Positions 9,333 to 20,595 of a stretch of DNA of 64,000 nucleotides are shown here, in pieces (positions within the stretch are counted from its first letter, which is position 1; every line of letters begins with the position of its first letter). Source of the DNA: Chitinophagales bacterium (GTDB lineage Bacteria; Bacteroidota; Bacteroidia; Chitinophagales; CAIODY01). The position numbers and the translations under genes are program-made. The DNA lies in the NCBI GenBank assembly GCA_026461075.1, contig JAPJNH010000164.1, positions 1 through 64,000 on the forward strand, in the 5' to 3' direction. Below the pieces are notes generated by a model. It worked only from the letters and a program-made list of their open reading frames with translations, ran no database searches and was not told where the DNA came from.

Positions 9333-9375
9333 TTTTTAATCCTTAATTATTCATTCTTCACTTTTCACTTTTCAC
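9333..9375. repeat. second heptamer-periodic block, 6 x 7 bp
   Basis: TTTTTAA TCCTTAA TTATTCA TTCTTCA CTTTTCA CTTTTCA C. Confidence 0.75.
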
Positions 9376-9380
9376 GATTT

Positions 9381-9416
9381 ATAGATTTCATCTATACATT
9401 TATAGAAAATATCGTT
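9381..9416 (+). promoter_or_regulatory. predicted OxyR operator upstream of katG
   Basis: ATAGATTTCATCTAT matches the ATAGntnnnanCTAT OxyR dyad; a second half-site ATAG starts 6 bp later (ATAGAAAATATCGTT). Confidence 0.6.
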
Positions 9417-9427
9417 TTTATCAATAA

Positions 9428-11737
<2,310 letters not shown>

Positions 11738-11756
11738 TGTGTGAGAAGTTAGCGTC

Positions 11757-11793
11757 AAAGAGCTCTGAATCGTGGTTGATTCGGAGCTCTTTT
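11757..11793 (+). terminator. intrinsic terminator of katG
   Basis: AAAGAGCTCTGAATC-GTGGTT-GATTCGGAGCTCTTTT long hairpin plus T-rich tail. Confidence 0.85.
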
Positions 11794-11811
11794 ATTTTAT
11801 ATCTTTAGGTT

Positions 11812-12984
11812 ATGCGTTTAGTCATTCGAAATAGAGTTGAAAAAAGATATGGACACCCGATTGTGTTCTCTAGCGACTGTGAGCGCCTATCGGAGCATAT
11901 CTTCGAGACAACAGGTACTCGCGTAAGCGCCCAAACCTTACGTCGATTATTTGGATTCTTGAGTGGTAGCACACAACCCGGTCCTCACACTTTGCACATA
12001 CTTGCAAATTATTGCGGACTAAACTCCCCTGAAGATTTTAAACAAAATACAGCTATACAACTCGAGTTACCGCAAGATAAAGCGATGATTCAAGCTGAAA
12101 TCATCCGCCATTTCTATACAATCGATCATGTACCAGGAATGGATTTCAACTACCAAAATGCCTGCGGAAATATTGCAGAAATTATCTGCAACAATCATGC
12201 GCTATTAATCGAACTAGGCAGCTTTTTAAGTCAGCACCCAATTGCTCAAATTTACTTCTTCGAACGCTTCCCTTTCATAGATGGTTTGGCAGGACCTTAC
12301 ACTTCCTTTCTAAAAAACTATATGCAACACAAGGAAGGTTTCGAACCGAAATTATTCGGTAATTGTATGCTCTTCTTAGGCGCCTTCCTTTCTCAAAATA
12401 AAAAAGACCAAGAAGCCTATTACGCACAAATCTTAGCCTTGCCAGATTATATCCAATATCATCCTTTTCCAACAGGACGAAGAAGAGTTATTAAAATTAT
12501 TCAAAGTGATGGAGCTGAGAGGAAAAAGGAAATAAAAAAAGCCTTCGAGGAAGAGTTGATTATGCGTAAAGACAAAGAAGTATTTCGCGCCACCCCTTAT
12601 TATCCTTTTATTATGGTGGAAGGATTAAACTTAATTAAAGAGTACGAAGCGGCAAGTGAAATGATTAAAATAGCAGATGAATTCTATTCACATAGCAATA
12701 ATCTTTTTGTCGAACCAGGCTATCACGAATGCTTTAAAATGTCGCGTGCTATCACCTATTTTCATACCGGTAAAGAAGATCAAGCAAAAATTTTAATGCA
12801 GTCGATCAACCCGCGCGACTTCGCTTTCACGAATCAAAAATACTATTCCATTATGCATACCATTTTGGAAAGAGAGCTCTGCTCCGATAGCGCCAAACGT
12901 AAAAAAGAATTACTGCTCGGACGATTTCGCGAATTAATCCAACAAACGAAGTACACTTACTTCAAAACACATTGGCCCACATAA
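11812..12984 (+). CDS. uncharacterised HTH-like N-terminus plus helical-repeat (TPR-like) protein
   Basis: N-terminal RVSAQTLRRLFGFLSGSTQPGPHTLHILANYCGLNSPEDF; paralogous in pattern to the ORF at 49264-50487. Confidence 0.55.
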   Translation: MRLVIRNRVEKRYGHPIVFSSDCERLSEHIFETTGTRVSAQTLRRLFGFLSGSTQPGPHTLHILANYCGLNSPEDFKQNTAIQLELPQDKAMIQAEIIRHFYTIDHVPGMDFNYQNACGNIAEIICNNHALLIELGSFLSQHPIAQIYFFERFPFIDGLAGPYTSFLKNYMQHKEGFEPKLFGNCMLFLGAFLSQNKKDQEAYYAQILALPDYIQYHPFPTGRRRVIKIIQSDGAERKKEIKKAFEEELIMRKDKEVFRATPYYPFIMVEGLNLIKEYEAASEMIKIADEFYSHSNNLFVEPGYHECFKMSRAITYFHTGKEDQAKILMQSINPRDFAFTNQKYYSIMHTILERELCSDSAKRKKELLLGRFRELIQQTKYTYFKTHWPT

Positions 12985-12986
12985 AA

Positions 12987-13013
12987 AAAGCCCTTCTTTT
13001 GGAAGGGCTTTAT
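12987..13013. terminator. intrinsic terminator
   Basis: AAAGCCCTTC-TTTTG-GAAGGGCTTT right after the stop codon at 12984. Confidence 0.8.
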
Positions 13014-13037
13014 CATTACAACGCCATAGCGAAAATA

Positions 13038-13220
13038 TTAGTGTTTGCGATCGTAAGTTACGCTCTGCTCAGATCCTTCTGGATGCGGAGAAACATAACC
13101 CTTAGAATACATGATCACGCAAGCTGTTAAAAAGAATGCTAACAAGGCAGCAAAAGTAATAACAATGATATCCTTCGATTTTTGCGTGGTTTCGTCAGTG
13201 TGATGATGACCGTGTGACAT
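13038..13220 (-). CDS. small His-rich single-TM protein
   Basis: MSHGHHHTDETTQKSKDIIVITFAALLAFFLTACVIMYSKGYVSPHPEG...; internal start at 13220 preferred. Confidence 0.55.
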   Translation of the reverse strand: MSHGHHHTDETTQKSKDIIVITFAALLAFFLTACVIMYSKGYVSPHPEGSEQSVTYDRKH

Positions 13221-13269
13221 GTTGTTCAATTTTGTGTTACAAATATACAAATTTTTCTAAAAAAAAGTC

Positions 13270-13836
13270 TTAAACGGTCATAATTTCCTTCTCTTTCACA
13301 TCCATATGCTTGTCTGCCAAAGCGATATATTTATCCGTTAACGCCTGAATTTCAGCTTCATAACCCTTAGCCGCATCTTCTGCCAAACCGTCTTTCTGCA
13401 ACTTCTTGATCGCCTCCATCGCATCACGACGAATATTACGAACTGCAACTTTACTATTCTCAGCAACACTCTTCGCCGACTTCACCAAGTCCTTACGACG
13501 CTCTTCCGTCAATGGAGGTAAAATCAAACGAATCACTACGCCATCATTCATTGGAGTAACCCCCAAATTAGCCGCTAAAATAGACTTTTCGATCGGTCCT
13601 AACATGCTCTTTTCCCAAGGCTGAATCACCAAGGTACGCGCGTCTAATGTATTGATATTAGCCACTTGACTCAATGGCGTTGGCGAACCATAATATTCTA
13701 CCATCAAGCCATCTACCATATTCGGACTTGCTTTGCCCGCACGTATTTTCAACAATTCCACTTCTAGGTGTTCAATTGCTTTGTGCATGCTATCTTTTGT
13801 CTCGTCGACATGCATTTTTGCTTCTTCCAAACTCAT
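13270..13836 (-). CDS. frr: ribosome recycling factor
   Basis: MHKAIEHLEVELLKIRAGKASPNMVDGLMVEYYGSPTPLSQVANINTLDARTLVIQPWEKSMLGPIEKSI; start placed at ATG 13836 (MSLEEAKMHVDE). Confidence 0.97.
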   Translation of the reverse strand: MSLEEAKMHVDETKDSMHKAIEHLEVELLKIRAGKASPNMVDGLMVEYYGSPTPLSQVANINTLDARTLVIQPWEKSMLGPIEKSILAANLGVTPMNDGVVIRLILPPLTEERRKDLVKSAKSVAENSKVAVRNIRRDAMEAIKKLQKDGLAEDAAKGYEAEIQALTDKYIALADKHMDVKEKEIMTV

Positions 13837-13933
13837 TTTGTTAAATTTTGAAAGACAAAATAGCAACAATTTGTTGTAGACTGCAAATAATTTGAGAACA
13901 ATCTCAACACACATCACTTATCTTTACAGCATT

Positions 13934-14509
13934 ATGCATGAAATTGAGCCTTTTTATAACTGGCTGGATTACTACAATTCAGAAGAGGATGAAAAAAGTC
14001 CTTTTTATGGTACTGAACATAGTGAATTTGAATTCAGCAATACCATCTATAACTTCTATGTGCATCCGCAATGGGATAGCTTCGGCGCGGAAAATTTATA
14101 CATCAAAATACTATTTGCAGACTACGCTAAACATTTCATGGTCATTGAAATGATTGGTGAATGGAATGATTGTATCACGAACGATATCATGACCTTCAAA
14201 CGTGATTTTATCGACCCTTTCATCGAACATGGTATTTACAAGTTTATTTTGATTGGCGAAAACGTTCTCAATTTCCATTATAGCGACGATTGCTATTATG
14301 AAGAATGGTATGAGGATATTCGTGATAATGGTGGTTGGATCGCAGCCCTCAATTTCAGAGAACATGTTTTGGAAGAAATGCGCAGAGCAGGCATACATCA
14401 CTATGTGCTGATGAACAATCCAGATGAGGAGATATTATGGCGCAACCAAAAGCCCTTTACCTTCCATAAGTTGATCGAAGAGAATCTGATGCCACGTTTA
14501 CTCCCCTAA
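13934..14509 (+). CDS. uncharacterised acidic/aromatic-rich protein
   Basis: Long ORF just upstream of cca; start at 13934 (MHEIEPFYNW) preferred; no family recognised. Confidence 0.6.
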   Translation: MHEIEPFYNWLDYYNSEEDEKSPFYGTEHSEFEFSNTIYNFYVHPQWDSFGAENLYIKILFADYAKHFMVIEMIGEWNDCITNDIMTFKRDFIDPFIEHGIYKFILIGENVLNFHYSDDCYYEEWYEDIRDNGGWIAALNFREHVLEEMRRAGIHHYVLMNNPDEEILWRNQKPFTFHKLIEENLMPRLLP

Positions 14510-14537
14510 GCCGTTAGGATTTCTTATCTTCGCGACA

Positions 14538-15956
14538 ATGTCAGCGATTGTATTTACGGATTTTGAACGCGAGCTATTTACCAGAATTGGTCAATGCGCC
14601 GATACTTTAAACTACCCCTGCTTTATAATGGGCGGCTTTGTCCGTGATAAATTATTACATCGACCAACCAAAGATATGGACATCATGGTCGTAGGCAGTG
14701 GTGTACACTTTGCTGAAACCTTGAAGGAGAAAGAATTTCCAAACGGTCATTTATCTGTCTATCGCAATTTCGGTACCGCCTTAATCAAAGAAGAAGGATT
14801 AGAAATTGAATTCGTAGGCGCACGAAAAGAATCATATAGAAGTAATTCCCGCAAGCCAATCGTAGAAGAAGGTAGCATGGAAGACGATCTAAGTCGCCGT
14901 GATTTCACTATCAACGCGATGGGAATTTGTCTCAATCAAGACCGCTTCGGAGAATTGGTTGATCTCTTCGAAGGCCAAAAAGATCTACAAGATCAAATCA
15001 TCCGTACTCCCTTAGAGCCTGTCATTACTTTCTCAGACGACCCGCTACGCATGCTTCGTGCTATCCGCTTCGCCACACGCCTTGGCTTTCAAATTGAAGA
15101 AAATACCTGGAAAGGAATTTGTGAAAGCGCAGAACGTATTAAAATAATTTCACAAGAACGTATTAGCGACGAGCTGAACAAAATCATCCTCTGTGGTCGT
15201 CCATCACGAGGCTTTGAACTTTTAGATCAATGCGGATTACTACAACATATCTTTCCTGAATTCGTCGCCCTAAAAGGCGCGGAATATGTAGATGGAAAAG
15301 GACATAAAGATAATTTCACGCACACCCTACAAGTGCTCGATAATATCTGTTTAGCTACCGACGACCTCTGGCTTCGTTGGGCCGCTATTCTACATGATAT
15401 CGCTAAACCAGCCACAAAGCGTTTTGATAAAAAAGTAGGCTGGACCTTCCACGGTCACGAAGTCGTAGGCGCACGTATGGTCCCGAAAATATTTGGTCGA
15501 CTGAAACTACCACTCGACGAAAAAATGCGCTTCGTTAAAAAATTGGTGTTCCTCCACCTACGCCCGATTTCACTCACTAAGGACAATATCACGGATAGCG
15601 CAATCCGTCGTTTATTATTCGAAGCAGGCGAAGATATCGATCACTTAATGAAATTATGCGAATCAGATATCACTTCGAAAAATCGACAAAAAGTGATTCG
15701 CTACCTCGAGAATTTTGAATTAGTGAAACAGCGCATGAAAGAGGTGGAAGAAAAAGATCATCTCCGTAATTGGCAGCCTCCTGTGAGCGGAGAACTTATT
15801 ATGAAAACCTTCAAAATCAATCCAGGACCAATTGTTGGAAGAATCAAAGATGAAATCCGTGAACAGATTTTAGATGGTAAGATTCCTAATACCTATGAAG
15901 CAGCTGTAGCACTCATGCATAAACTTGCGGCAGCAGAAGGTGTGGTAGTTCGCTAA
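14538..15956 (+). CDS. cca: CCA tRNA nucleotidyltransferase / poly(A) polymerase family with HD domain
   Basis: YPCFIMGGFVRDKLLHRPTKDMDIMVVGSG, RRDFTINAMGI, DPLRMLRAIRFATRLGF, HD segment RWAAILHDIAKP. Confidence 0.93.
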   Translation: MSAIVFTDFERELFTRIGQCADTLNYPCFIMGGFVRDKLLHRPTKDMDIMVVGSGVHFAETLKEKEFPNGHLSVYRNFGTALIKEEGLEIEFVGARKESYRSNSRKPIVEEGSMEDDLSRRDFTINAMGICLNQDRFGELVDLFEGQKDLQDQIIRTPLEPVITFSDDPLRMLRAIRFATRLGFQIEENTWKGICESAERIKIISQERISDELNKIILCGRPSRGFELLDQCGLLQHIFPEFVALKGAEYVDGKGHKDNFTHTLQVLDNICLATDDLWLRWAAILHDIAKPATKRFDKKVGWTFHGHEVVGARMVPKIFGRLKLPLDEKMRFVKKLVFLHLRPISLTKDNITDSAIRRLLFEAGEDIDHLMKLCESDITSKNRQKVIRYLENFELVKQRMKEVEEKDHLRNWQPPVSGELIMKTFKINPGPIVGRIKDEIREQILDGKIPNTYEAAVALMHKLAAAEGVVVR

Positions 15957-15957
15957 T

Positions 15958-16740
15958 ATGAACAAAACAGAAAAAGCCATAAAAGTATTACTGGATCGCG
16001 CACTTGAAAACTATGCGCACGCCGGATTCATTGACGCCGACCCTATCCAAATCCCACATCGCTTTTCCCTAAAACAAGACATAGAAATCGCAGGTCTTTT
16101 TGCCGCACTCTTTGCTTGGGGCCAACGAAAAACCATCATTGCGAAATGTACCGAGCTGATGCAGCGCATGGACAATGCGCCCTACGACTTCGTACTAAAT
16201 CACTCCGCAACGGAACTAAAGAAGCTAGAGAACTTTGTACATCGCACCTTTAACAGTACCGATTTACTTTACACCATCAATTTTCTGCATCGACATTATA
16301 GTAAGCATGCAAGCTTAGAAGTTGCTTTTGTGCCGGAGACGAAATATCTATCAAACGATACAGGCAACGCTTTAATTCAATTTCACCACCATTTTACTAA
16401 AAACGAATACTTTCCAAAACGCACAGAAAAACACATCGCTTCGCCTGCAAAGGGTTCGTCTTGTAAGAGGCTGAATATGTACCTCCGTTGGATGTGCCGC
16501 ACGAATGCAGAAGGCATAGATTTTCAACTCTGGAACAAAATCAAACCACATCAACTTGTTTGTCCCTTAGATGTCCATGTAATGCGCGTTTCAGAGAAAA
16601 TCGGCTTATGTACCTTTGAAAGCAATGCTTGGGAAAACGCCTTAAAACTGAGCAATAAACTAAAACAATTCGACCCTCAAGATCCAATCAAATACGATCT
16701 CGCGTTATTTAGTCTGGGTGCCGACGGCTTGTACAAATAA
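15958..16740 (+). CDS. TIGR02757/DUF2400-like protein
   Basis: DADPIQIPHRFSLKQDIEIAGLFAALFAWGQRKTII; KGSSCKRLNMYLRWMCR; LVCPLDVHVMRVSEKIGL. Confidence 0.8.
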   Translation: MNKTEKAIKVLLDRALENYAHAGFIDADPIQIPHRFSLKQDIEIAGLFAALFAWGQRKTIIAKCTELMQRMDNAPYDFVLNHSATELKKLENFVHRTFNSTDLLYTINFLHRHYSKHASLEVAFVPETKYLSNDTGNALIQFHHHFTKNEYFPKRTEKHIASPAKGSSCKRLNMYLRWMCRTNAEGIDFQLWNKIKPHQLVCPLDVHVMRVSEKIGLCTFESNAWENALKLSNKLKQFDPQDPIKYDLALFSLGADGLYK

Positions 16741-16763
16741 ACATTTTCGCGTAGCTTAGACCT

Positions 16764-17693
16764 ATGCGTAAACTACTATTCATTTTACTACTTGCTGTGT
16801 CTTTCAAAAATTTCGCACAGCCTTTACCGACCACAAAAATATTATTCTTCCCAGTCACCTATTCGCCGAACTATAACATCTTCATGTTAAGCGAACCCTT
16901 GAACCTGACGAGCTTTCACGGCTATAACAATCAACCAAGCTTTCATGCGAATGGCAGTCAGGTGGATTACGTTTCTATACGCGAAGATAAACAAGCCGAT
17001 ATTTATCGCTACGATTTCAAAGCACAGCAAACGCAACGAATCACCAATACCACCACCTATAAAGAATACTCGCCGCGATGGTCGGCCGACGAAAAATCAT
17101 TTACCGTTGTTCGTGTAGAACCCGACGACAGCACACAATATTTATGGCGTTATAATGCCGATGGAACTCCGGCACAACAACTCTCCAAGGCCAATCCTGT
17201 TGGCTATTATACACCTTTCAACAAAAACTATTTTGGTCTTTTTGTATTAAACAAAAAAGGAGGCGACCTCTACATTTTAGATAGCAAAGGAAGAGTAAAA
17301 AAAGTAGATGAAAACATTGGTCGATGCTTATTACCAATTCACAATAAAGAAACAGATACCACCTTTTACTATGTAAGTAAAAAGCCTTACCCAGATTCTA
17401 ATTATCATATCATGCAATGCACGCCTCGTGGAAAGATACGTCAGGTAGGCATTTTTCCTAAAGGCATCGAAGATTTCTGTATCGGGCCGAATGGTATGTT
17501 GTGTTTTGGCTACGAGCATAAGCTGTACGCCTTACCTATCGGAGACGGCAAGATTCATTCCTTAACAGAAGCATACTTCATCGCTGATTTCAGTACGAAG
17601 CCGTGGGCTAATTTCTATCGCTTAAATTATTACGAAGAAAAGCCTGGTGCAGGATATTTCACCGTAGTAGTATATGAAGGCGAAAAGCCTTAA
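16764..17693 (+). CDS. secreted WD40-like/TolB-type beta-propeller protein
   Basis: Signal peptide; DIYRYDFKAQQTQRITNTTTYKEYSPRWSADEKSF. Confidence 0.6.
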   Translation: MRKLLFILLLAVSFKNFAQPLPTTKILFFPVTYSPNYNIFMLSEPLNLTSFHGYNNQPSFHANGSQVDYVSIREDKQADIYRYDFKAQQTQRITNTTTYKEYSPRWSADEKSFTVVRVEPDDSTQYLWRYNADGTPAQQLSKANPVGYYTPFNKNYFGLFVLNKKGGDLYILDSKGRVKKVDENIGRCLLPIHNKETDTTFYYVSKKPYPDSNYHIMQCTPRGKIRQVGIFPKGIEDFCIGPNGMLCFGYEHKLYALPIGDGKIHSLTEAYFIADFSTKPWANFYRLNYYEEKPGAGYFTVVVYEGEKP

Positions 17694-17694
17694 A

Positions 17695-18390
17695 CTACAT
17701 TTTTAACAACATAGGACGTAACTCTAAATCTACAGGAAGTAGATTGGCAGGCGTTTTCAAACAATACACGACTCCGTTAGCAATGTCTTCTGCTTGCATG
17801 AAATTGTCGTTCACCTGAACGGTAGGATAATGCACAAAGAAATCCGTTTTCACTGATCCTGGATAGATACAGGTAACTTTTACATTGAATGGACGAGCCT
17901 CTTTAAATAATGACGAAGAGAAGCCTCTTACGGCGTGTTTGGAAGCACAATAAACAGAACCCTCCGGAATACCATTAGTGGCAGCTATGGAGGCTATATT
18001 AACGATATGACCTAGCTTACGCTCCTTCATATGAGGTAATACCACTTTCGTCACGAAGAACACACCCATCACATTGGTCTGCATCATTTCCGTCATCTCT
18101 TCAATCGTCAACTCATCGAATATTCTGAAATAGCCTAGACCAGCATTGTTTACCAATACATCAATACCTGCCGGAGCAAGTGTTAAGGTGGCTTGCATGG
18201 CAGCTTCTACCGAAGCGAAATTCCCTACATCACATTTTACAAAATGAAATTGCGCATGACTTAAATTGGCAGGCGCGGTTCTACCCCATCCTATCACCGT
18301 TATTCCTTGCGCTAATAAAGCTTCTGCCGTTGCTAATCCAATTCCTTTGCTGACGCCAGTTACAATGGCTGTTTTGTTATTTAATTCCAT
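17695..18390 (-). CDS. short-chain dehydrogenase/reductase
   Basis: TGVSKGIGLATAEALLAQG; NNAG; YCASKHAVRGFS; YPGSVKTDF. Confidence 0.92.
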   Translation of the reverse strand: MELNNKTAIVTGVSKGIGLATAEALLAQGITVIGWGRTAPANLSHAQFHFVKCDVGNFASVEAAMQATLTLAPAGIDVLVNNAGLGYFRIFDELTIEEMTEMMQTNVMGVFFVTKVVLPHMKERKLGHIVNIASIAATNGIPEGSVYCASKHAVRGFSSSLFKEARPFNVKVTCIYPGSVKTDFFVHYPTVQVNDNFMQAEDIANGVVYCLKTPANLLPVDLELRPMLLKM

Positions 18391-18425
18391 ATTGCAAATG
18401 TAGAAAAGCTTAGCACATAAAACAA

Positions 18426-18457
18426 AAAACCCCTTCCTTTTCAGGAAGGGGTTTTAA
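18426..18457. terminator. intrinsic terminator
   Basis: AAAACCCCTTCC-TTTTCA-GGAAGGGGTTTT. Confidence 0.85.
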
Positions 18458-18476
18458 AATATCGTTCGTTCTAAGA

Positions 18477-20474
18477 TTACTTAGTAACGTTCAAGTTTTT
18501 AACGTAAGTAACGCCATTCACTGTTAATGCTACGAAGTAAGCACCAGCAGTCATGTTGTCAGTGTTAACTTTAACTTGCGTAGCACCATTTACATTACCC
18601 AAGTTTTGTTGGTAAGCAACTTGACCAGAGAAATTGTAAACAGAAACATAAGCTTTACCGTTAGCGTTGAAGTTAACGTTAACATCACCACCATTTACTA
18701 AGTTTGGAACCACGTTCATGTTGATGTCAGCAGCTTCAACAGCGTCAACACCAGTTGTGTAATGGAACTTAGTTTCGCTAGCATTGTAAACAACACCAGT
18801 TTGAGCATCAATAGCCATGATAACGATGTGCATGTTATCTTGGTTTTGAGTAGCAGGAATAGTATAGTTGAAAGTATGTGTAGCAGTATAACCGTCTACG
18901 ATTGGACCAGCAACAGAACCAGCATCACCATTGTAGTTACCGTTCAATAATGCACGGCCAACGTGATCGTAAGACATACTTGCAGCAGGAACCGGAGATG
19001 GTTCAGTTTGCCAGTTATGACCAGCACCGTTCAATACTTGGTTAGCTTGAGTTGAAGAGTAGTAGTTAGTTTGGTTATAACCAGCGTCAGTACCTTTAAC
19101 ATCATCTTCTACCATTACAGCCAACAAGTTGATTGTATTAGAGATAGTTGTTTTGAAAGTAGCAGAAGCATTGATTGTCAACGCGCGAGTAGACTTGTTG
19201 AAAGTCATGTTACAACTAGTAGCAACTGGAGCTACCAAAGTAGATAAAACTGAGTAGTAGTTATCGAATGCAGTGTTAGAAACACTTTCACCCAACAATA
19301 AACGATCGATGTTAGCACCAGGGAAACCTGAGAAGGCAGCACCATTATCGTAGTCAGTTACAGTCATTGGATCACCATTGTGAACAGCGATACCGATGAA
19401 AGTACCATCAGTGTGTTTGTTGTCCATGTATTCCATAGCAACTGCACCACGTGGGCACCATCCACACCAAGTACCTGTACCTTCTTCAAATACAGTATTT
19501 TTAGTTGGAGGAGTTGCAACAGTAGAAATAACTGCAGAAGCAGCATTGTTAGTGATATCACTTTCAGTTGCACCACCGTTTACAGAAGTAACAGCAGCGT
19601 TGATTGTGTATTCACCAGTCATTGACTTATTGAAAGGAATTGTATGGTTAAAAGTATACGTTCCATAAGGAGCCAAGTTCAAAGCGCTGAAAGTAGCTGA
19701 ATTTGGAGCACCACCATCTGTCCAAGAGATAGTCAAATCATTGATAGGAGCACCGTTATTGTAAACATCACCACTAATAGTTACGTTAGTGTTAGTTTTT
19801 TCGAAACGGAATTGGCTCAAACCAACCATTTGTGCATCAATGTTAGTGATTGAAGTTACGTTGATATCATCAACCCACAAGATGTACATATCGTTAGATT
19901 TGTTAACGAAAGCAACATTGATAGTTTGTCCTGCATAAGCAGCCAAGCTAATAGCGTGCTTTACAAAACCATTACTACTTTCAGCAGAGATGCTTGTTAA
20001 AGTAGAAGTAAAGTTTGCTGTAGAAGCTGCACCAGTTGTAGAAATCATTACATCATAACCATCAGGAAACTGAGGATCCAATGCAATAGCTTCCCATACT
20101 AAGTAATCAGTAGCACCAGGAGTGAAAGATGGAGACATCATCCAGTCGTTTGATTGACCAGCAGTGCTATACCAAGAAATTGATTGAGCAACAGTATCAA
20201 AAGTTGTACCTGCAGAATTTGTAGCGAAACGGCGAGAAATCCAACCGTTAGTACCCATGTAAGCTAAGTCAGCTTGTGTTGTAGAATAAGGAGTTTTACC
20301 ATCTAAGCTGATTTGAGACCAACCTGTTGGCATACCACCAATAGTTACAGTACCACCGGTAGCCGTAGTAACTGTGTTTAATGTCAATCCTGAGAAGGAT
20401 TCGCTCAATTGCGCACTAGCAGCGAAAGGCAACATGGCACACAATAGAGAAAGAAGACGTAGATTCTTTTTCAT
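18477..20474 (-). CDS. T9SS type A secreted protein: cleaved-adhesin-like domain, Omp28-like thioredoxin-type segment
   Basis: Signal peptide; choice-of-anchor-J-like N-terminus; EEGTGTWCGWCPRGAVAMEYM; C-terminal sorting domain ending GAYFVALTVNGVTYVKNLNVTK. Confidence 0.8.
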   Translation of the reverse strand: MKKNLRLLSLLCAMLPFAASAQLSESFSGLTLNTVTTATGGTVTIGGMPTGWSQISLDGKTPYSTTQADLAYMGTNGWISRRFATNSAGTTFDTVAQSISWYSTAGQSNDWMMSPSFTPGATDYLVWEAIALDPQFPDGYDVMISTTGAASTANFTSTLTSISAESSNGFVKHAISLAAYAGQTINVAFVNKSNDMYILWVDDINVTSITNIDAQMVGLSQFRFEKTNTNVTISGDVYNNGAPINDLTISWTDGGAPNSATFSALNLAPYGTYTFNHTIPFNKSMTGEYTINAAVTSVNGGATESDITNNAASAVISTVATPPTKNTVFEEGTGTWCGWCPRGAVAMEYMDNKHTDGTFIGIAVHNGDPMTVTDYDNGAAFSGFPGANIDRLLLGESVSNTAFDNYYSVLSTLVAPVATSCNMTFNKSTRALTINASATFKTTISNTINLLAVMVEDDVKGTDAGYNQTNYYSSTQANQVLNGAGHNWQTEPSPVPAASMSYDHVGRALLNGNYNGDAGSVAGPIVDGYTATHTFNYTIPATQNQDNMHIVIMAIDAQTGVVYNASETKFHYTTGVDAVEAADINMNVVPNLVNGGDVNVNFNANGKAYVSVYNFSGQVAYQQNLGNVNGATQVKVNTDNMTAGAYFVALTVNGVTYVKNLNVTK

Positions 20475-20595
20475 TGTTAATCAAATTTGTTTTAGGGTAG
20501 CAAAATAGGGAAAAATTGACAAATTCCTAACAATTCTATGAATTTTTAGAAACGTTTTTAACAGTTTTTCGTATATTTGAACAAACCTCTTAACA

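Noticed and set aside
9133-9333. 66-aa minus-strand ORF with peptide repeat NLQYANR/SRFAIYE
   Set aside because: Translation of a non-coding 7-bp-periodic DNA repeat; the 7-residue period is what a 7-bp period yields in any open frame.
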